Positions 21,701 to 34,600 are shown, counted from the stretch's first letter. The stretch is 64,000 nucleotides of DNA from Heliocidaris erythrogramma (GCA_025617745.1 CM046867.1:24544705-24608704), one strand, 5' to 3'. Notes: a model not told the origin generated them from the sequence alone. Numbers and translations: made by a program.

Positions 21701-22424
21701 GGGTCTGTACACTGCAAAAACCAGGGTGTTAATTTAACACCATCTCGGTATCCATATCGGGCTACACCAGATAAGTGTTAAAACAACACCAGATAGTGTT
21801 AAAACAACATCAGTTTGATATTGGTCTACACCAGATAAGTGTCAAAACAACACCAGTTAGTGTTAAAACAACGCCAGTTTGATTCGAAACTGGTGTTGTT
21901 TTAACACTTATCTGGTGTAGCCCAATATAGATACCGAGATGGTGTTAAATTAACACCCTGGTTTTTGCAGTGTACACAACACCTAGAGTAATGGGTTTTG
22001 TATGGGGTAATAGAATGTCAATCCATAACGATTCAATATCATTTTGTGTAAGATCTTCTCGTACGTTAAATGCAATATCATTTTTAATATAAAGACAGAC
22101 TCCACCACCATGTTCTCCTACACGGTCTCGTCTTAAAATACAATAGTCATCGATACAAACTACTTAATCGTTCACGGAAGAGTTTAACCACGTTTCAGTG
22201 ATTGCAATTACAGAGATTCTATTTTGAGAGAAAAGGAGTCGTAGTTCAGGTATTTTAAACAGAATTGATCTAACTTTCAAATGAACAAGATGCAACCCTT
22301 TACCATTAAAAGTATCATTAAATGATTCATATAAAGCGCTTTCATCAACAGTATTCTGTATTCTAACTTCAGGGATAGGAGGTAAAATTGGTAAAGAATG
22401 AAAACTACACATGGCATATCCCAC
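18752..22424 (-). pseudogene. Decayed non-LTR retrotransposon (CR1/jockey-like), endonuclease and reverse transcriptase
   Basis: Minus-strand pieces in order: endonuclease start (VIAITETWLN, near 22190), endonuclease end (VYRPPTDH, GDVNICLL, SDHFLIYCS; 21712-21374), linker, RT fingers (GLDLVPARFLK, 20677), RT palm YADDSVLLY (about 19985) and RT C-terminus down to 19208. It is broken by frameshifts, stops and a 263-bp MITE at 21710. The 3' end carries a short ATCA-type repeat at 18752-18772, typical of CR1-like elements. ORF1 is absent, so it is 5'-truncated. Confidence 0.88.
21710..21972. mobile_element. Palindromic MITE with TA duplication, inside the LINE endonuclease
   Basis: The ends CACTGCAAAAACCAGGGTGT and its exact inverse are flanked by TA. 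The whole element is nearly palindromic and full of GTGTTAAAACAACACC motifs. It splits the LINE endonuclease just before VYRPPTDH, so it inserted after the LINE. Confidence 0.85.
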
Positions 22425-22815
22425 TACATGTATTTTTCAATTTGCAGGAATATGGCCCCAAAGTTTCGATAATTGGAAGATCTGTCCATGACAGACCACC
22501 AAAAAAAGAATGCAAAAAAAAAACAATAATAATAATTAAACATCATGGCGTCTGCTTTCGAACACGAACCATGGGAATGGCAGGAAAACTACACATGGCA
22601 TATCCCACTACATGTATTTTTTCAATTTGCAGGAATATGGCCACAAAGCTTCGATAACTGGAAGATCTGTCCATGAAAGACCACCCAAAATAAGAATGCA
22701 AACAAAATAAATAAATAAATAATAAAAAAATCATGACATCTGTTTTCGAATTCGAACCATGGGAATGGCAGTCAAATGTTATACCACTAAACCAAAATAT
22801 TTCTCCATAGACACA
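22390..22815 (-). repeat. tRNA-Gly-like SINE with duplicated body
   Basis: On the minus strand, box A (TGGTTTAGTGG) near 22787 and box B (GGTTCGAATTC) near 22750 resemble tRNA-Gly. A body of about 190 bases (containing CATGGCATATCCCACTACAT on the plus strand) is present twice, at 22400-22585 and 22586-22760, the second repeat carrying its own box B. It ends against the LINE 5' edge. Confidence 0.6.
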
Positions 22816-23086
22816 AAACGTAAAGCTGAAAAGGGCATACAGTCGCAATTTTAACTTCCGACGGAGAATTTTAGCATGATCCCGACATCTGATCAAAAAG
22901 TGGAGGGCATAACGAAACTAGGCCATAGTCTCAGCTATAACATACTGAAATTTGGGAGAAAATAGAGCAAAAACAACCGAGATACTGCTCAAAGAACGAT
23001 GTCTTGTAGATACATAGGCATAACACGCAAACACGGAAATTTCTGACATGTTACTTTGAATTGATTTTTTCACTATGATAACGTCA

Positions 23087-23531
23087 TTAAAGGGGAATTA
23101 ACCTCAAAATATAAATGTGCTTATATTCAAAGATGTAATCTATTCCTTCTTGTTGTCCTACGTAGTTTTGCATTAAAATATACGAGATAGGTATAAATCA
23201 AGATTTTCTCCTCTGCTATCGATACCCGGGGGCTGCCATTTTCTTGATGTGTACATAAAGATATTTTTAATCCGAATGCAAAATTGTCTTTCTTCCTGCT
23301 ACAAAATCCCATTTGAGATTTAAAATATTTAACAGATATATACATATATTCTAAAAACGAAAATGTGTTTTATATTTCTTTGAAAATTACGATTTTACTG
23401 AATATAAATCTATTCTTGATACTATGACGTACGTGATATTTTATTTATAAAGTGATACAGATCAATGATTTAGAATATATGACACCGTTGAACATAAGTA
23501 CATTTATATTCTAGTGTTAATTCTCCTTTAA
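23087..23531. mobile_element. TTAA-flanked MITE (445 bp)
   Basis: TTAA then AGGGGAATTAACCTC at the left; inverted AGGAGAATTAACAC then TTAA at the right. It is related to the larger copy at 50164-51073. TTAA duplication is typical of piggyBac-type transposition. Confidence 0.75.
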
Positions 23532-23559
23532 AATGAAAAATGGTGGAAATTTATCTTGT

Positions 23560-24255
23560 GGAGAAAAGTCGTAGCTACAACATATCAAAATTTGGAAGAA
23601 AATCGACCACTTATTAGTGAGATATTGTCAAATGAATACAAAAATTATGAGGTCATTTTCTTCAAATCTTTTTTTTAAATTGATATGCAAATATGACGCA
23701 ACATGCGATTGGCCAAAATTATGCCTGAATCAAACCTACAACTTACAGGCCTTCCGAATATGTAATAAAATTGGGGGGTCACTAGCCATTCTGACGAGCT
23801 ATAGCGGATTCCAAATAGGCATCTTTTTAACATTACCTTTTTACATTATATTGCCCATTGGCACGCGCGCGAATTTGAAAGTTTTGACGCTCGGGTGTCG
23901 CATTATGGAAAGTGGAGAATGACTTTAAATAGTTGGAAATTGTCAAATATAGTATCAGGAACCCAAATGATGTGGCAAACGGCATTTCTACGATCTGCAT
24001 GTGCTGCACAAACGCAATATCTTTTGTAATGATTAAAATGACCTGAAACGTATCTTGACCTTCATCATGCCAAATATGAATGAGAAATGACTTTTCGTTA
24101 CGAAGATATGACCATAAACGGTGCCTGGATGACGTCACGATAACTTGATGACCTTGAAAAAGATGCGGGAACCCATCAGGCCCCTGATGACTGACGAAAA
24201 TTTGAAGAAAACTGACTCAACCAAGTTTCAGGAATCGTGGTAACAAAAAAGTGGG
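23560..24255. repeat. Dispersed repeat, fuller copy
   Basis: The right half matches 18330-18730. The left half (AAAGTCGTAGCTACAACATATCAAAATTTGG) matches 22930-22985. No open frame is shared between copies. Confidence 0.45.
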
Positions 24256-25069
24256 AGAAAAATAAATATAAATAAATAATAAATATAGAATAAAGAAAAT
24301 TCTGACGAAATTAAAAAAGACCACCTAATAAGAGAAGAAATTATCTCACACATTGCATTCTCCTAGTACCATCACCAATATCATTCGAAAAACATTGCAC
24401 CACTGTATTGAGATACTGAAAACATAACTCGATAAAGATTCAAGATAATAACACATCCCATTCAATCGAACGTAGAAAGACTCCCGACATTATTAAGGTA
24501 GACAGTGCATTAATGGTAGTTTATCATAAAATCTATATCTACCTTATTGGATTTCAGCATTATTGCAAACGTCATGAGTCAATTAATATATGTTAATGAT
24601 ACCGTACTATTCTGACATCGTCTTATCTGACAGACCAGTAGTGAATCGTTGCTCCTTCTTACAAAGAAATGAAACTTAGAAATAAATTAATTAAAAGATA
24701 AATTTTCATATCATGTCTCCCAATAGCAAACAAAACAAAAACAAATGAGAGTATTAAATTTACAGGAATATGCTTTGTGAAATATACATACGAAACCTAG
24801 AACATAATGATAAGTGATATACTGCAGAATTATATTACGTCCTATATCTAGCTACCTATAATGTGGCAAATGTAAATAACTTTCCTGTCGAGGGAGATTA
24901 TTAATATGATTGCTAGAAACATTTCAGGTACCCAAACAATGTCATACATGTTTTGCGTATGAAAGACATGTCACTCTAAAACTTGACTAGCATTCTTGAT
25001 CATCATTCATTATATCAGGAGAAAATCCCGAACTCTTTCAAGTTCCCTGCATAGGATCTCCCTCCCGGC
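24256..25069. other. 3' flank of the EGF membrane-protein gene
   Basis: Should include its 3' UTR on the minus strand. AT-rich, with an AATA-rich stretch at 24265-24295. No other gene seen. Confidence 0.4.
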
Positions 25070-25670
25070 CTAACACTCAGACTCCACTGTTTCATTAAGG
25101 ACCATATGGAAGTCATTGTTCCGAATACTGACGTCGGAGACAACCCGGTGTTTTAGGCGGATGCCATCATCAGAGACGGTGTTCTTGCCATGACTGTCTC
25201 CTTGTTCCTGCGTCTCTTGAATCGTATCCGCGTAAATATGCTTCCTTGTGAGTCTTGGAGTATGAACAGGATCATATCCATGCTCCATCTTATCAGCTCC
25301 AGTGCCATCATTCAAGTCGGCATCGGCACTACCCTCACTGTCGTAGTGCAGACTATCATACCCGTCATTATCCTGCCCCTGATCGTCGTTCACCTTCACG
25401 TATCCACTGTCGCTCTGGTATTTGGATTTATCGTAAATTTCTTCATTTTCGACCAACTCCAAATCAAGTGGTAACGGAGGAAGGCTAACTGGTCTCATGC
25501 GGTGTCCTGTGTGAAAAGTGGTGGTCTCAGGATCTATCGAATAGGTATTTTCGTACTCGTGCTCATCCCGCCCTGTACGAAAGATCAGTCGTCCAGACTT
25601 CAACTGTTTGATGATGGATGTCCATTCAGATTCAGAAGGGACGTTCCTTTCATCCTCCTTTGGTTTACGT
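25070..25670 (-). CDS. Cytoplasmic tail exon and stop codon
   Basis: The acceptor TTGGCCCACCCAG at 25671 opens a 199-residue tail ending in a TAG at 25072-25070. The phase matches the transmembrane exon and gives KKGRKPKEDERN at the join. The tail is acidic and contains many tyrosines in acidic or SH2-like settings (EEIYDKSKY, SDSGYVKV, DNDGYDSLHYDSEG, EHGYDPVH). No enzymatic domain is visible. It probably docks signalling or trafficking proteins. Confidence 0.82.
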
Positions 25671-28600
25671 CTGGGTGGGCCAATGACAAGAATAAAGGAA
25701 AAGTCGGATCATTTCTAAGACACTTCTCTCAAAATACAAACATTAATAACGATGTTGATTTAGACGTTGAATACAATAACTTGGGAATAATCTTTATATA
25801 GATTAAGGAAAGTCGAATCATGAAATTTAAAAACCAGTGATTTTTTTTCTTCAAAAAAAGGGAATAGTTGCAAGAGAGATCCGTGGCCATTCCTTCAATG
25901 TATAGCGAAAAAGGTCCTGCAATATGAATACAGCATGGTCAAATGTAAAAAATGTATGAATGAAACCAACGTTATGAGATAGTTCCTGTGTAATGGAGTT
26001 TACATATTTCTGATATATTTATTTTCCAAATAGGCCTACATATACACGTATTTGCAACTATTAAAGCTGCTCGATTCCTATTTGTAGTACAGCCAAACGG
26101 GGTAACCTCGCTAGTCATAAGGATCAGTGGCTCATAAGGACCGCTAGTCATAACGTGTAATTTCCTATACCTGTAGGGTCGCTATTCATAAAGCGAAAAG
26201 GGGGTCACTATTCATAAACTCATAAGGAGCATTATTCATAAGGATTGCTATTCATAATATGAGAAGAGGGTCGCTATTCATAATCGAAGAAAAGGGTCAT
26301 TACTCATAAGGGCCGCTATTCATAATAAGTCATAAGGGTCGCTATACATAATACAGATACAGGGTCGCTATTCATAATACCAAATCGGGGTCGTTAATCA
26401 TAAGGGTCGCTACTCATAATCGAAGAAGAGGGTCGCTATTCATAATCAGAGAAGAGGGTCGTTATTCATAAAGGTCAATATTCATAAGGGTCGCTATTCA
26501 TAATCGGAGAAGAGGGTCGCTATTCATAATCACAGAAGAGGGTCGGTATTCATAATCGAAAAAGAGGGTCGCTATTCATAAAGGTCAATATTCATAAGGG
26601 TCGCTATTCATAATCAAAGAAGAGGGTCGCTATTCATAATCAAAGAAGAGGGTCGCTATTCATAATCACAGAAGAGGGTCGCTATTCATAATCAAAGAAG
26701 AGGGTCGCTATTCATAATCACAGAAGAGGGTCGCTATTCATAATCAAAGAAGAGGGTCGCTATTCATAATCAGAGAAGAGGGTCGCTATTCATAATCGGA
26801 GTAGAGGGTCGCTATTCATAATCACAGAAGAGGGTCGCTATTCATAATCGAAGATGAGGGTCGCTATTCATAATCAAAGAAGAGGGTCGCTATTCATAAT
26901 CAAAGAAGAGGGTCGCTATTCATAATCAAAGAAGAGGGTCGCTATTCATAATCAGAGAAGAGGGTCGCTATTCATAATCGGAGTAGAGGGTCGCTATTCA
27001 TAATCACAGAAGAGGGTCGCTATTCACAATCGAAGATGAGGGTCGCTATTCATAATCACAAAAGAGGGTCGCTATTCATAATCAAAGAAGAGGGTCGCTA
27101 TTCATAATCAGAGAAGAGGGTCGCTATTCATAATCGGAGTAGAGGGTCGCTATTCATAATCACAGAAGAGGGTCGCTATTCATAATCGGAGATGAGGGTC
27201 GCTATTCATAATCAAAGAAGAGGGTCGCTATTCATAATGGAAGAAGAGGTTAGGATTATTTGTAAAATATGATTTTCATTGTTCAATGAACACTCAAATA
27301 TGAAAGAATTAATTGGGCAAACAAAAAAATAATAATATTGGATGGGAGACACCCCACGGCAGTGTCGAAGCAATACGGGGAGGGGCGATGAAACAAATAC
27401 ACCCCCTGGCCTAGCCAGGCGGGCAAAGGGGGGGGGGCATTCCCCCCTTTTCAGCCCCTTAAAAAAGGCGAGAGCGAAAAAGCGGAGGAAGCGGAGGAAG
27501 AGAAAGATAAAAGCCTAAAAAGGCGCTACGAAATTTGATAAAAGTTTTCGCGTTTCCCGTGGGAAGGGGGAAGTAACTCCCCATCCATGCATCCACCCCT
27601 GATACATACGGGGCAGCATTGCGTCCAATAATTGAAAGCAGTCCGGGAGTCGAACTAACTTTCCGCCTAAAAGAAGGTGCTACATGTACGAGCCGCTATC
27701 TTATTTTTTAAATTTGCTATAAAACTTCACAGGTTTCGCGTTTCGCGTGGGAAGGGGAAAATTTGTAAAGCAGTCTGGGCGTCAAACTATGCCTATAACT
27801 TTCCGCCTAAAAAGAATTGTTTGCTACGAGCCTTTATCTTTCTTTATCTTTCTCTCAAATTTGCTACAAAATGTCAGAGCTTTGCGCGGGAAGGTACAAG
27901 CACATAGTACTGACAATTTTCGTCAAAGTAATTCATAAATGACATAGCCTGTGTGCAGGTGGCGGGGGGGGGGGGGGGGTGCTGTATAGTAGGTGTTGCC
28001 ACTATCATGTCTATAATCCTCAGAGAAAGGCGAGATAGCTCAGTGGTCGAACAGTGGCCTCGTAACTGAAGGATGCGGGTTTGAAACCATGCACTCGTGT
28101 CCTTTGGTAAGGCATTAACCCCAAGTCCCTCGGAGAGGATTTCAGATTTTTTCAGATTTGAGATTTTATTTCATTACATTTTCACTTTTCAAAGTACATT
28201 TATATAACAATATGTATTATGCAATCAACAATATACAATATTACTGACAACACATCTTAGTGCAGAAACGTTTTTGATCATTACAAGCAAAATAAAGTGC
28301 ATTACGTAATAAAAAAGGTAACAATAGTGAATACTACATTAGATTAATTTTATGAAAATGAGAATGAAAACAGACCAGCATATAGAAGCATTGCTTGTAG
28401 AAGGGCTGGTCCCTGGCAAAAGATAAATCATGCATATAGTACATAAAAAACTAGACCGTGGGGCAACCATGCATAAAATGCAAATGAAATAAAAGGGGAA
28501 AAGAAGAAGACAGATACATGGCCATGGAAAGCAACAAATCATAGGCATAACACACTTTCCATGGAAGACAAAAGCATTGAAAAATAACGTGAACACAAAA

Positions 28601-31600
28601 AGCTGGGAATAGTAACAATTGAAAGGAGTAAACTTTACAAAAGACAGAACAAGAAAGAAGGACAAAGTGACAGGGGGTGAGGAAAGGGGGGAGGGGGGGG
28701 GGGCAGGATCTGGAAGGTTTAATTTAGTCTATAGATTTTACTACACAGGTAAACAAGAATCATCAACGTTCATAAAAAGCAATAAGTGATTTTCTCAATT
28801 GATTTTCTCAATTTACGTTTGAGTGTACTCGAACTTATACTGTCTCGTATATTTAAAGGGAGGGAATTCCAAAATTTAGGAGCAGTAAATGAAAAAAGTA
28901 TTCTGGGTTAATGCTGTACGAGTTCTTGGCAAGTGATATAGATTTGTTTGGTGGGGGTAATGATGGATCTCATTATTTGCTGTGAATATATTATTGAAGG
29001 CAGTGAGCAATTCATGATTATGATACTCATCTACGGGGGGGGGGGGGGGGGGTTAGGGGGTTTACCCCCCCCCCCCCCTTGGGCTGCCACGTAAAAAATG
29101 TATTACCAAATAACATGTAATTTGTTTTTTTTCTAGATTCAGTGATAACTTGTTAGCCTTAATCCATTTTGCAACTGAATCCCGTTCAGAATTAATCACA
29201 TTACATATAGTTTCTAGGCTTTTATGCGAAAAAAATAGATTAGTGTCATCTGCATACATAATAAAAGTCAATAAATTTGATGATCTATGAAAGTCATTTA
29301 TATACAAGATAAAAGTTAAAGGACTTAAAGACCTCAGCCTGACCCAAAACAACCATATATATTTACGTAAAGCTTAGTAAACAAAGAATATAATTACCCT
29401 GATTATTCATAAAAAAATAAAAAAGATAATTTTTTTGGTCCGCCCCCTCCCTATGACGTAACACTGCAGGGGGTCGCTAGACGTGTGACGACATGTCATG
29501 TATACAGCTCCGAGTGCGTCTACACGATATGTCGTCATCAAATTTTCACCCCCCGCAAAGTAGCGTTCCTCAGAGACGGGGCCCAAACCACTGGGGCTCA
29601 ACATTCGGGACGCTGTTACTCATTCCACAGGAAACGGAATCCCATGAAGTTGGTTTCAATTTGTTCAGAAAATATATAGCTCCCCGTGGATGAATAAAGG
29701 GTATATTTCAAAATTCGGTCAGGCTGAGGTCTTTAAAGCAGATGGTCCTATGGTTGTTTACATACAACAACCAATATGCTTTACAGTATGAAGAAATGTG
29801 AATAAATTTGATAGAATTGAATTAAGTTCAAAACAAACATAGAAAATCCATGATGCACAGGCCCTTGTTATGGGGGGGGGGGGAGGCTGGTGAGCAGGGT
29901 CCGCTTGAACAAAACAAAAAGAAAGCAAAACAAAAAAGGGGTCTAATTATTGCCTTATTTTCTCTTCCTTTTCCTCTGCCCCATCTTTGTCTATTTTCTC
30001 CTCTTTCATTATTTTCCTCATCTGATTTGCGGGGCACGTGCCGCATACTTAGTACTGGTTACGCCCCTGTTTTTGTTTTGTTTTTCAATATTTTGCCCCA
30101 TTATAATTATGTTAAAGCACATAAAATCGCATTTTCAAATGTTCTGCATAGATTTGAAAGAAATATCATCTTTCGGTGGCCTTCCTAAATTCCTTGATTA
30201 TTTCTCACTTGTTCCGTCAGAATTGTGCCCCCATTTGAGAAAGAAGTGAGAAAAGGGACTTTCATCAATGTTCAAAATTTGGATCTTGGCCTAGACCGCA
30301 CTGGTCTTTTGCAAATTTTCATTGGTACATCAAATAAGAAATGACGTTTTTGCAGCTTAAAAATACCAACAAAAAAAAAAATCGCTTTTCTCCCTCGCTT
30401 GTAAAATACCATAGATAACTTGGAGGGGATATAGGCGTACGAAGTGCTGTAGCCCCTTGAGGATTTTGAGAAGGGCAATATTGGCTCGACTATCACCTCA
30501 TTACTCATTTTCACTACAAAAGACAGTGCCGATTTTTTCCTCTCTTGCAGCTTCGCTCGCTCATACATTGAAAAAGGGAAACTTAAAATTCGGGCAAAAA
30601 ACTTCAGCCCCTCCCAAAATTATGCATTTACGCCCAGGGGAGGGGGGGGGGGTCGAAAATGCGTTTTGCCCCCACCTTTTTGTTGGGGGTGATCGCCCCA
30701 CCCCCAACTTCTGGCGCCTATGGACGCATCCTAGATCTCAGTTAGGTTTAAATGACGTCACAGTTTATGGCATGTTTTTTTTTCGAAAAACCGCACCCTT
30801 CTAGAAAACTAGAAGAGAAATATAAAACAAATATAAATACAAAATGCAAAAGGAAGAAATAAGAGAAAAATACTGAAAACATACTGAAAACGCATGGAAT
30901 TGGTATGGATGTACCCCCTACGCTCGATGGAAAGAGAGGGGCTATATGTGAGATTGTTACTTTGCTTCGACGGGAGCCCAGATAGCTCAGTTGGTAGAGC
31001 ACTGGTCATGTAATCCAGGGTCCTGGGTTCGAATCCCGGTCGGGGCATTGTAATTTTCTCACATTTCTTTATGATATATTCAATTTACTTCAATCCTATC
31101 AATTATGATATTTAATAACATAAGAACAGTTAGGGAAAACAAATGAAGAAAGATAAAGCAATAGGGTGTGGAGCATTGATAAATATACTTCACTATTTTA
31201 GAAAATAGGGATATACATGTATTTGACAAAAACCCGGAAATGCATTCTATAGAGCTTTCTTATATACAGTACCGTTGGGCCTTAATTGGGTTGTCCTTCA
31301 TCCATATCCCTTTCTTATTTGATTTAAATGACGACCCTCTTCTTCGATTATGAATAGCGACCCTCTTCTGTGATTATGAATAGCGACCCTCATCTCCGAT
31401 TATGAATAGCGACCCTCTTCTCTGATTATGAATAGCGACCCTCTTCTCCGATTATGAATAGCAGCCCTCTTCTCTGATTATGAATAGCGACCCTCTTCTC
31501 TGATTATGAATAGAGACCCTCTTCTCTGGTTATGAATAGCGACCCTCTTCTCTGATTATGAATAGCGACCCTCTTCTCCGATTATGAATAGCGACCCTCT

Positions 31601-34600
31601 TCTGTGATTATGAATAGCGACCCTCTTCTGTGATAATGAATAGCGACCCTCTTCTCCGATTATGAATAGCGACCCTCTTCTGTGATTATGAAAAGCGACC
31701 CTCTTCTGTGATTATGAATAGCGACCCTCTTCTGTGATTATGAATAGCGACCCTCTTCTCCGATTATGAATAGCGACCCTCTTCTCCGATTATGAATAGC
31801 GACCCTCTTCTTCGATTATGAATAGCGACCCTCTTCTTTGATTATGAATAGCGACCCTTATGAATATTGACCTTTATAATAGCAACCCTTATGTCTTATT
31901 ATGAATAGCGGTCCTTATGAATAATTTTTTTTTATGAATAGCGGTCCTTATGACTAGCGAGCAGACCCCCAGCCAAACGTCCGATATTATGAAATTGAAA
32001 AGTAGAGAAGGAACCTCACCCTTTTTTTCTACAGCAATAGACGATTATTATTACACATCCCAAAATAATGATGGCTACCAACGCAGTATTCACGATGATG
32101 ACAATTGCTGAAAAGAAATAATAATAACTGCTACATTTACAATGCGCACATAAGCTTCCCGGGGATGATGCTCAATGTTGCTACAAATTACTATTGCTAC
32201 AAGTTGCTACAAATTACTATTATTATCATGATGATTATCCTGGCTGTAGCCCACCCAGCCTATGGCGCTGGAAGCATTCAAGGTAAAAATTGAAACCGAA
32301 TGGGTACCAACCAGGTACCCATCTACTACACCTGGGTGGAGAGCAACAAAATAATGTAGATTTATGTCTTGCCAAAGAACATCAGTGCCGCTGCTGAGAC
32401 TCGAACCGCGAACCATGTGATCCAAGGTCCGGTGACGAATCCACGAGACCACGCAACCTCTCCATATAGAAAATACATATGGAATTTTGTAAAGATACAT
32501 ATGAAATAGATATTTGTAAAAGTGCTTTTTTTTTCAGAGCAGTATCAAATACATTTGTCATGCACATTAGCTTCTCTGAATGTTATGTATCAAAGGATAT
32601 ATCCCATTGAACCAAATCAAGTGACTGTGAAGAAGAGGAAAACATATACGGAACAACTGGATAACAAGTTTGATTCATTTCAAATAAAGTTTTATTAAAG
32701 CACGCTTAAAACATAAACAGACCAAACTACACGTTTTAGAAAAAAATCACAATCACAATTCGAATTATACATGTATTCTAGACTACAATGAGTTACATTG
32801 ATGACTGCATTGAATGAAACTAATGTTGTCAAGCATTTATTTTCCAAGTAAAATAATTTTTAATAAGCTAATAAATACAAATGATGCGGAATTCACTTAC
32901 TTAATATATCAAACGTTTTCGGGGCTACTGTTGGTAGAGCCTTTGTACCTGACAACATAAAACAACAATCAAAAATAAAATCAAAAATTAATTGTTAGAT
33001 TGATATAGTAACAAGAGCCCCAGGGGGCACGACGCTCACCTGAGGTGGATCAATTCACATCTGGTGCATGTTCTCTCTAGCACCACCAGGAGATATGTTA
33101 GAAATTGAAACAACTAGGAGGATGTACATGAGATGTTAGATATTGACATAATTCCCCCCCCCCCCCCCCAGTCTGAGCTTCCTACCAAGTTCGGGTAAAT
33201 TCCAATCATGGGTTTTGGAGAAGAAGCTGAAAATGTAAAAAGTTTATGGATGGCAGACAACTTGCCCCATCCCCCTCCAGTATGTTACCCCCACAGACAC
33301 CCTATAGGGCCACCCAGAAAAACTTTCATTTTTCGTCTATAGAGGTATCTCTATACACAATACCAAGTCTGAGCTATTCCTGGTTCTGGAGAAGAAGATG
33401 TTTGAAATTTACATAGCTTTTACACTTGGGGACCTTCCCCCTGGGCCCCCTGGGGGCCACATGTACCATTTTAGCAATTTTGGATCCCCTACCCCTAAGG
33501 ATGATTCCTACCAAGTTTGGTTGAATTCTGATGATGTGTTTTGGAGAAGATCAGAATGTACATTTTGCCTGGCAGCGCCCCCCCCCCCCTCCAGTATGTT
33601 ACCCCCACTGGGCCCATATAGGGCCACTCAGAGAAATTTCATGAGCAACATTCATTCTTCATCTATGGAGGTATCTCCATACACAATACCAAGTCTGAGC
33701 TATGCCTGGTTCTGGAGAAGAAGATGTTTGAAATTTACATAGCTTTTACAATTGGGGCCTTCCCCCTGGGCCCCCTGGGGGCCACATGTACCATTTTAGC
33801 AACTTTGGGTCCCCTACCCCTAAGGATGATTCCTACCAAGTTTGGTTGAATTCGGATCATGGGTTTTGGAGAAGAAGATGAAAATGCAAAAACTTAACGG
33901 ACGACGGACGACCAACGCCGGACAAATTACCATCGCAATAGCTCACTCGAGCCTTAGGCTCAGGTGAGCTAAAAATGCATAGCACATTTGGGAATATCAT
34001 TTCTCTACTCTACAATACAGAGTCGTGTATTAAGTACATCAGTAGAAAACAAATCAAAACAAAACAAAAATACTCATCTCTAAGATGTGAGCAAAATGCA
34101 AAGAAGGTTGCAAGTCTAATGTAAGTGTTCTGTGATGCAAGTTGTTTGTACTGTCATTTTTATGTGTTCCGATACAAATATATATATATGGCTTAACTAT
34201 TTTTTTTTTATAATGAATGCGTCCAAAGCAGTTGGTCATTCAAAGTACATTCTATGGTAAGTACACTCTATGGTAAGATCGAGTCTACTTTGTATACCAA
34301 GGAGAAAAAAATCATTTTGATTGAAAAAAAAGTGAAAAAAGTGACGAAAAGGGAGTACCTTCTGTAACCGTATGTACTAATAAGCTAATAAATACAAATG
34401 ATGCGGAATTCACTTACTTAATATATCAAACGTTTTCGGGGCTACTGTTGGTAGAGCCTTTGTACCTGACAACATAAAACAACAATCAAAAATAAAATCA
34501 AAAATTAATTGTTAGATTGATATAGTAACAAGAGCCCCAGGGGGCACGACGCTCACCTGAGGTGGATCAATTCACATCTGGTGCATGTTCTCTCTAGCAC

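Larger units (their letters stand above)
26099..31969. mobile_element. 5.87-kb foldback (FB/TU-like) transposon with minisatellite inverted ends
   Basis: The two ends are inverted: left GGGGTAACC and right (reverse complement) GGGGTCTGC, each followed by TCGCTAGTCATAAGGA; 22 of the first 25 bases agree. Each end then runs into an array of 26-base units, oriented oppositely. A perfect 9-base direct repeat, CAGCCAAAC, flanks the element at 26090-26098 and 31970-31978, as expected for a target duplication. Long inverted ends made of tandem repeats define Drosophila FB and sea-urchin TU elements. The 4.1 kb interior holds only other repeats, so it is non-autonomous. It lies in the intron between the transmembrane and cytoplasmic exons of the EGF gene. 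Confidence 0.75.
32862..34378. repeat. Tandem duplication inside the EGF gene, left copy
   Basis: About 1517 bases that match 34379-35902 almost base for base. It contains a 48-base exon, a 327-bp-unit element and, at its right edge, the last 20 bases plus donor of the exon at 35883. The junction TACT/AATAAG falls inside that exon. Confidence 0.93.

Noticed and set aside
25190..25488. Plus-strand frames of 77 to 94 codons
   Set aside because: They are antisense to the cytoplasmic-tail exon, which has phase and splice support on the minus strand.
26099..27246. Possible CRISPR array
   Set aside because: The 26-base units are contiguous tandem repeats without unique spacers, in a eukaryotic intron.
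28029..28100. tRNA gene
   Set aside because: Box A and B are present but the acceptor stem does not pair, and a known SINE core follows, so it was called a SINE.
30809..31048. Minus-strand frame reading PGFEPRTLDYMTSALPTELSG
   Set aside because: This peptide is the antisense translation of a tRNA-like sequence and is not a protein-coding gene.
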